A stretch of DNA of 64,000 nt from Thamnaconus septentrionalis (Eukaryota > Chordata > Actinopteri > Tetraodontiformes > Monacanthidae): positions 9,614,001 to 9,678,000 of the forward strand of contig CM020516.1 of the NCBI GenBank assembly GCA_009823395.1, in the 5' to 3' direction. Position 1 is the first letter of the stretch, and every line of letters starts with the position of its first letter. This document shows, piece after piece, positions 62,611 to 64,000 of the stretch. Made by a program: the position numbers and the translations under genes. Under the pieces are notes generated by a model. It had not been told where the DNA came from and did not search any database. It was given only the letters and a program-made list of their open reading frames with translations.

Positions 62611-64000
62611 TCACGCGTCCAGGTTTAGGTGGAAACCACCGTTTGATAAGTGTGGCGTGTACTCTTGTATCAGCACGGGTGCATTTTTCAACATCTCGTT
62701 GAAATGCCTGATGGTCGCAGCGTGGAGGTTCCTCTGCAGCACCAGCGGCCGCAGCAGATTAATGGGCTCTGCTCTGCGGAGGACCTCGGGAACGCCGAGC
62801 TCTCCGGGGACTCGGCTGTTCCCGATCACGACGTGGTACAGTCTCTTCTCTCGCAGGCTCCTCTGCAGGAAGGCCAGGACGTCGCGGAGCCGGCGCTCCA
62901 AGCTCTCCGCGCCCCAGGCGGAGGCTTTTTTGCTGAGCAGCAGGTGCAACAGCGCCGTCTTCAGGTGGTAGTTTGTGAGCCCGCTCTTTCCGCTCAGACC
63001 CGCCTGCTTCCTGTGAAGGAAAGCGACGGCCTGGAGGCAGTGTATGTGACAGGGGTTCTGCGGCAGGCGCTTGGTCAGCAGTCTTAGCAGGTGCCTCTCG
63101 TACACGGCGCAGGAGAGGGCCCAGTACGGGTCCGAACGGTCGTCGCACGCTGAAGGGAAGTATGAGACGAAATAAGCGTCGGTGTCCTGCAGCCGGACCA
63201 CCGGTATGATGTTCAAGGCGATGACATTCCCCGAGCGGAAGCGCACCTTCAGCGCGCCGGCGGCGTCCAGGTTGCGGAAAGTGACCTCAAAGTCGTACTT
63301 GTGGGAGATGAGGCCCCAGGCTTTGGTGACGGAGATCTGGAACCACCTCATGACCTGATCTTTGGATAGGAAGGCAGTGTTCTTGGAGCAGAGCAGCTCG
63401 TCGGGACTGTAGTCCACGCTGGGGGTGTCCCTGCCGCCGTGCAGCAGACACAGCATGTCCTCTCCGAGGTTGGCGGAGCCGCAGAGACAGTCCCGGTCTT
63501 CCCAGCCCTGCTTGGTCACCTTTATCCTCCCGCAGCCCTGCATGTCCGGAGGGACGCCGCTGGCAGCGTCGCACCACAGCTGGAACTGGAAGGCGTACGG
63601 CTCCGGGGGCGAGAAAGGCACGATGAGGTCGCACGTGAGGGGCTTGCACGCCTTCCAGGACTCGAACATGCTCCCCACGCCGACAAAGTCGCCCACTTCC
63701 ATGTCGCCGTCCCGGTCGCACACGCTCCTCAGAGATTCCAGCAGGTCGTCGGCGAAGCCCTCGGCGAAAGCCCTCACCCTCCAGCTGTCGTGCGAGGACG
63801 TGTGGGCGCACCTGTCGCAGAAGTCGCTCAGGACGTTTTTGTCCAGCTGCACCTCCCAGGGCCCGACGGTCCCACATTCAGAGGCGACGTCGTCAAAGTC
63901 CTCCTGCTCCTCCTCGGACGGCTGGATTCCCGCGCCGGCCGGATCCGATCTGCACATCTCGATGGTCACGAAGATGACGAAAGACACGGCGCTCCAAAGG
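62611..64000 (-). CDS. itprip: ITPRIP (DANGER), inositol 1,4,5-trisphosphate receptor-interacting protein, 5' truncated
   Basis: ITPRIP binds the IP3 receptor and modulates its calcium sensitivity; it belongs to the Mab-21-like nucleotidyltransferase-fold family, usually without proven catalysis. A single open frame runs from the window edge to TGA at 62611-62613 (462 codons). The membrane-proximal hydrophobic stretch LWSAVSFVIFVTIEMC matches human LWSTLCMILFLMIEV. Then follow DLLESLRSVCDRDGDMEVGD, VPFSPPEPYAF, LGEDMLCLLHG, WGLISHKYDFEV, GLTNYHLKTALLHLLL and LVLQRNLHAATIRHFNEML, all conserved with human (547 residues). About 90 N-terminal residues lie beyond the window. The coding region is intronless here, as in mammals. 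GTG at 63987 is not the start; the frame continues upstream. Confidence 0.95.
   Translation of the reverse strand, partial: LWSAVSFVIFVTIEMCRSDPAGAGIQPSEEEQEDFDDVASECGTVGPWEVQLDKNVLSDFCDRCAHTSSHDSWRVRAFAEGFADDLLESLRSVCDRDGDMEVGDFVGVGSMFESWKACKPLTCDLIVPFSPPEPYAFQFQLWCDAASGVPPDMQGCGRIKVTKQGWEDRDCLCGSANLGEDMLCLLHGGRDTPSVDYSPDELLCSKNTAFLSKDQVMRWFQISVTKAWGLISHKYDFEVTFRNLDAAGALKVRFRSGNVIALNIIPVVRLQDTDAYFVSYFPSACDDRSDPYWALSCAVYERHLLRLLTKRLPQNPCHIHCLQAVAFLHRKQAGLSGKSGLTNYHLKTALLHLLLSKKASAWGAESLERRLRDVLAFLQRSLREKRLYHVVIGNSRVPGELGVPEVLRRAEPINLLRPLVLQRNLHAATIRHFNEMLKNAPVLIQEYTPHLSNGGFHLNLDA

Overview
The window is nuclear DNA of a teleost fish. The evidence is spliced vertebrate genes with GT..AG introns, fish-type dispersed repeats, long TG/TA microsatellites, and six genes in the order and orientation I recall for human 10q24-q25. 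Introns are short and six genes lie within 64 kb, which suggests a compact, percomorph-like genome. I cannot name the species or say which whole-genome-duplication copy this is.

Layout: SLK (+, exon 1 lies before the window; exons 2-19 at 2124-15821), COL17A1 (-, 54 coding exons, 38074 down to 18505), SFR1 (+, 3 coding exons, 43782-44667), CFAP43 (-, 38 coding exons, 58481 down to 44868), GSTO1 (+, 6 exons, 59643-61900) and ITPRIP (-, one long coding exon, 62611 to the window end, 5' truncated). Strands alternate strictly. The three tail-to-tail pairs (SLK/COL17A1, SFR1/CFAP43, GSTO1/ITPRIP) have poly(A) signals within about 30-100 bp of each other. The head-to-head pairs (COL17A1/SFR1, CFAP43/GSTO1) share upstream regions. 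Reading frame is kept across every exon junction listed, and I saw no frameshift or stop inside the six genes.

Functions: SLK is a STE20-family kinase. COL17A1 is the transmembrane hemidesmosomal collagen XVII. SFR1 is the SWI5 partner that supports RAD51. CFAP43 is a ciliary/flagellar WD-repeat and coiled-coil protein. GSTO1 is an omega-class glutathione transferase. ITPRIP is a Mab-21-like protein linked to the IP3 receptor. They do not form a pathway; they are a conserved neighbourhood.

The most notable observations are in COL17A1. A 9-residue SGQYD-type repeat is expanded about 13-fold in the cytoplasmic domain. A 279-residue glycine-rich segment stands where mammals have the compact NC16A stalk. 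Every coding exon is symmetric phase 1-1. Other observations are two hAT-like elements with 8-bp target duplications, a SINE-like insertion with a 12-bp duplication in GSTO1 intron 1, a strong RFX X-box upstream of CFAP43, and an unexplained coding-like tail with its own poly(A) signal at about 41.0-41.13 kb. I found no wholly new biological system.
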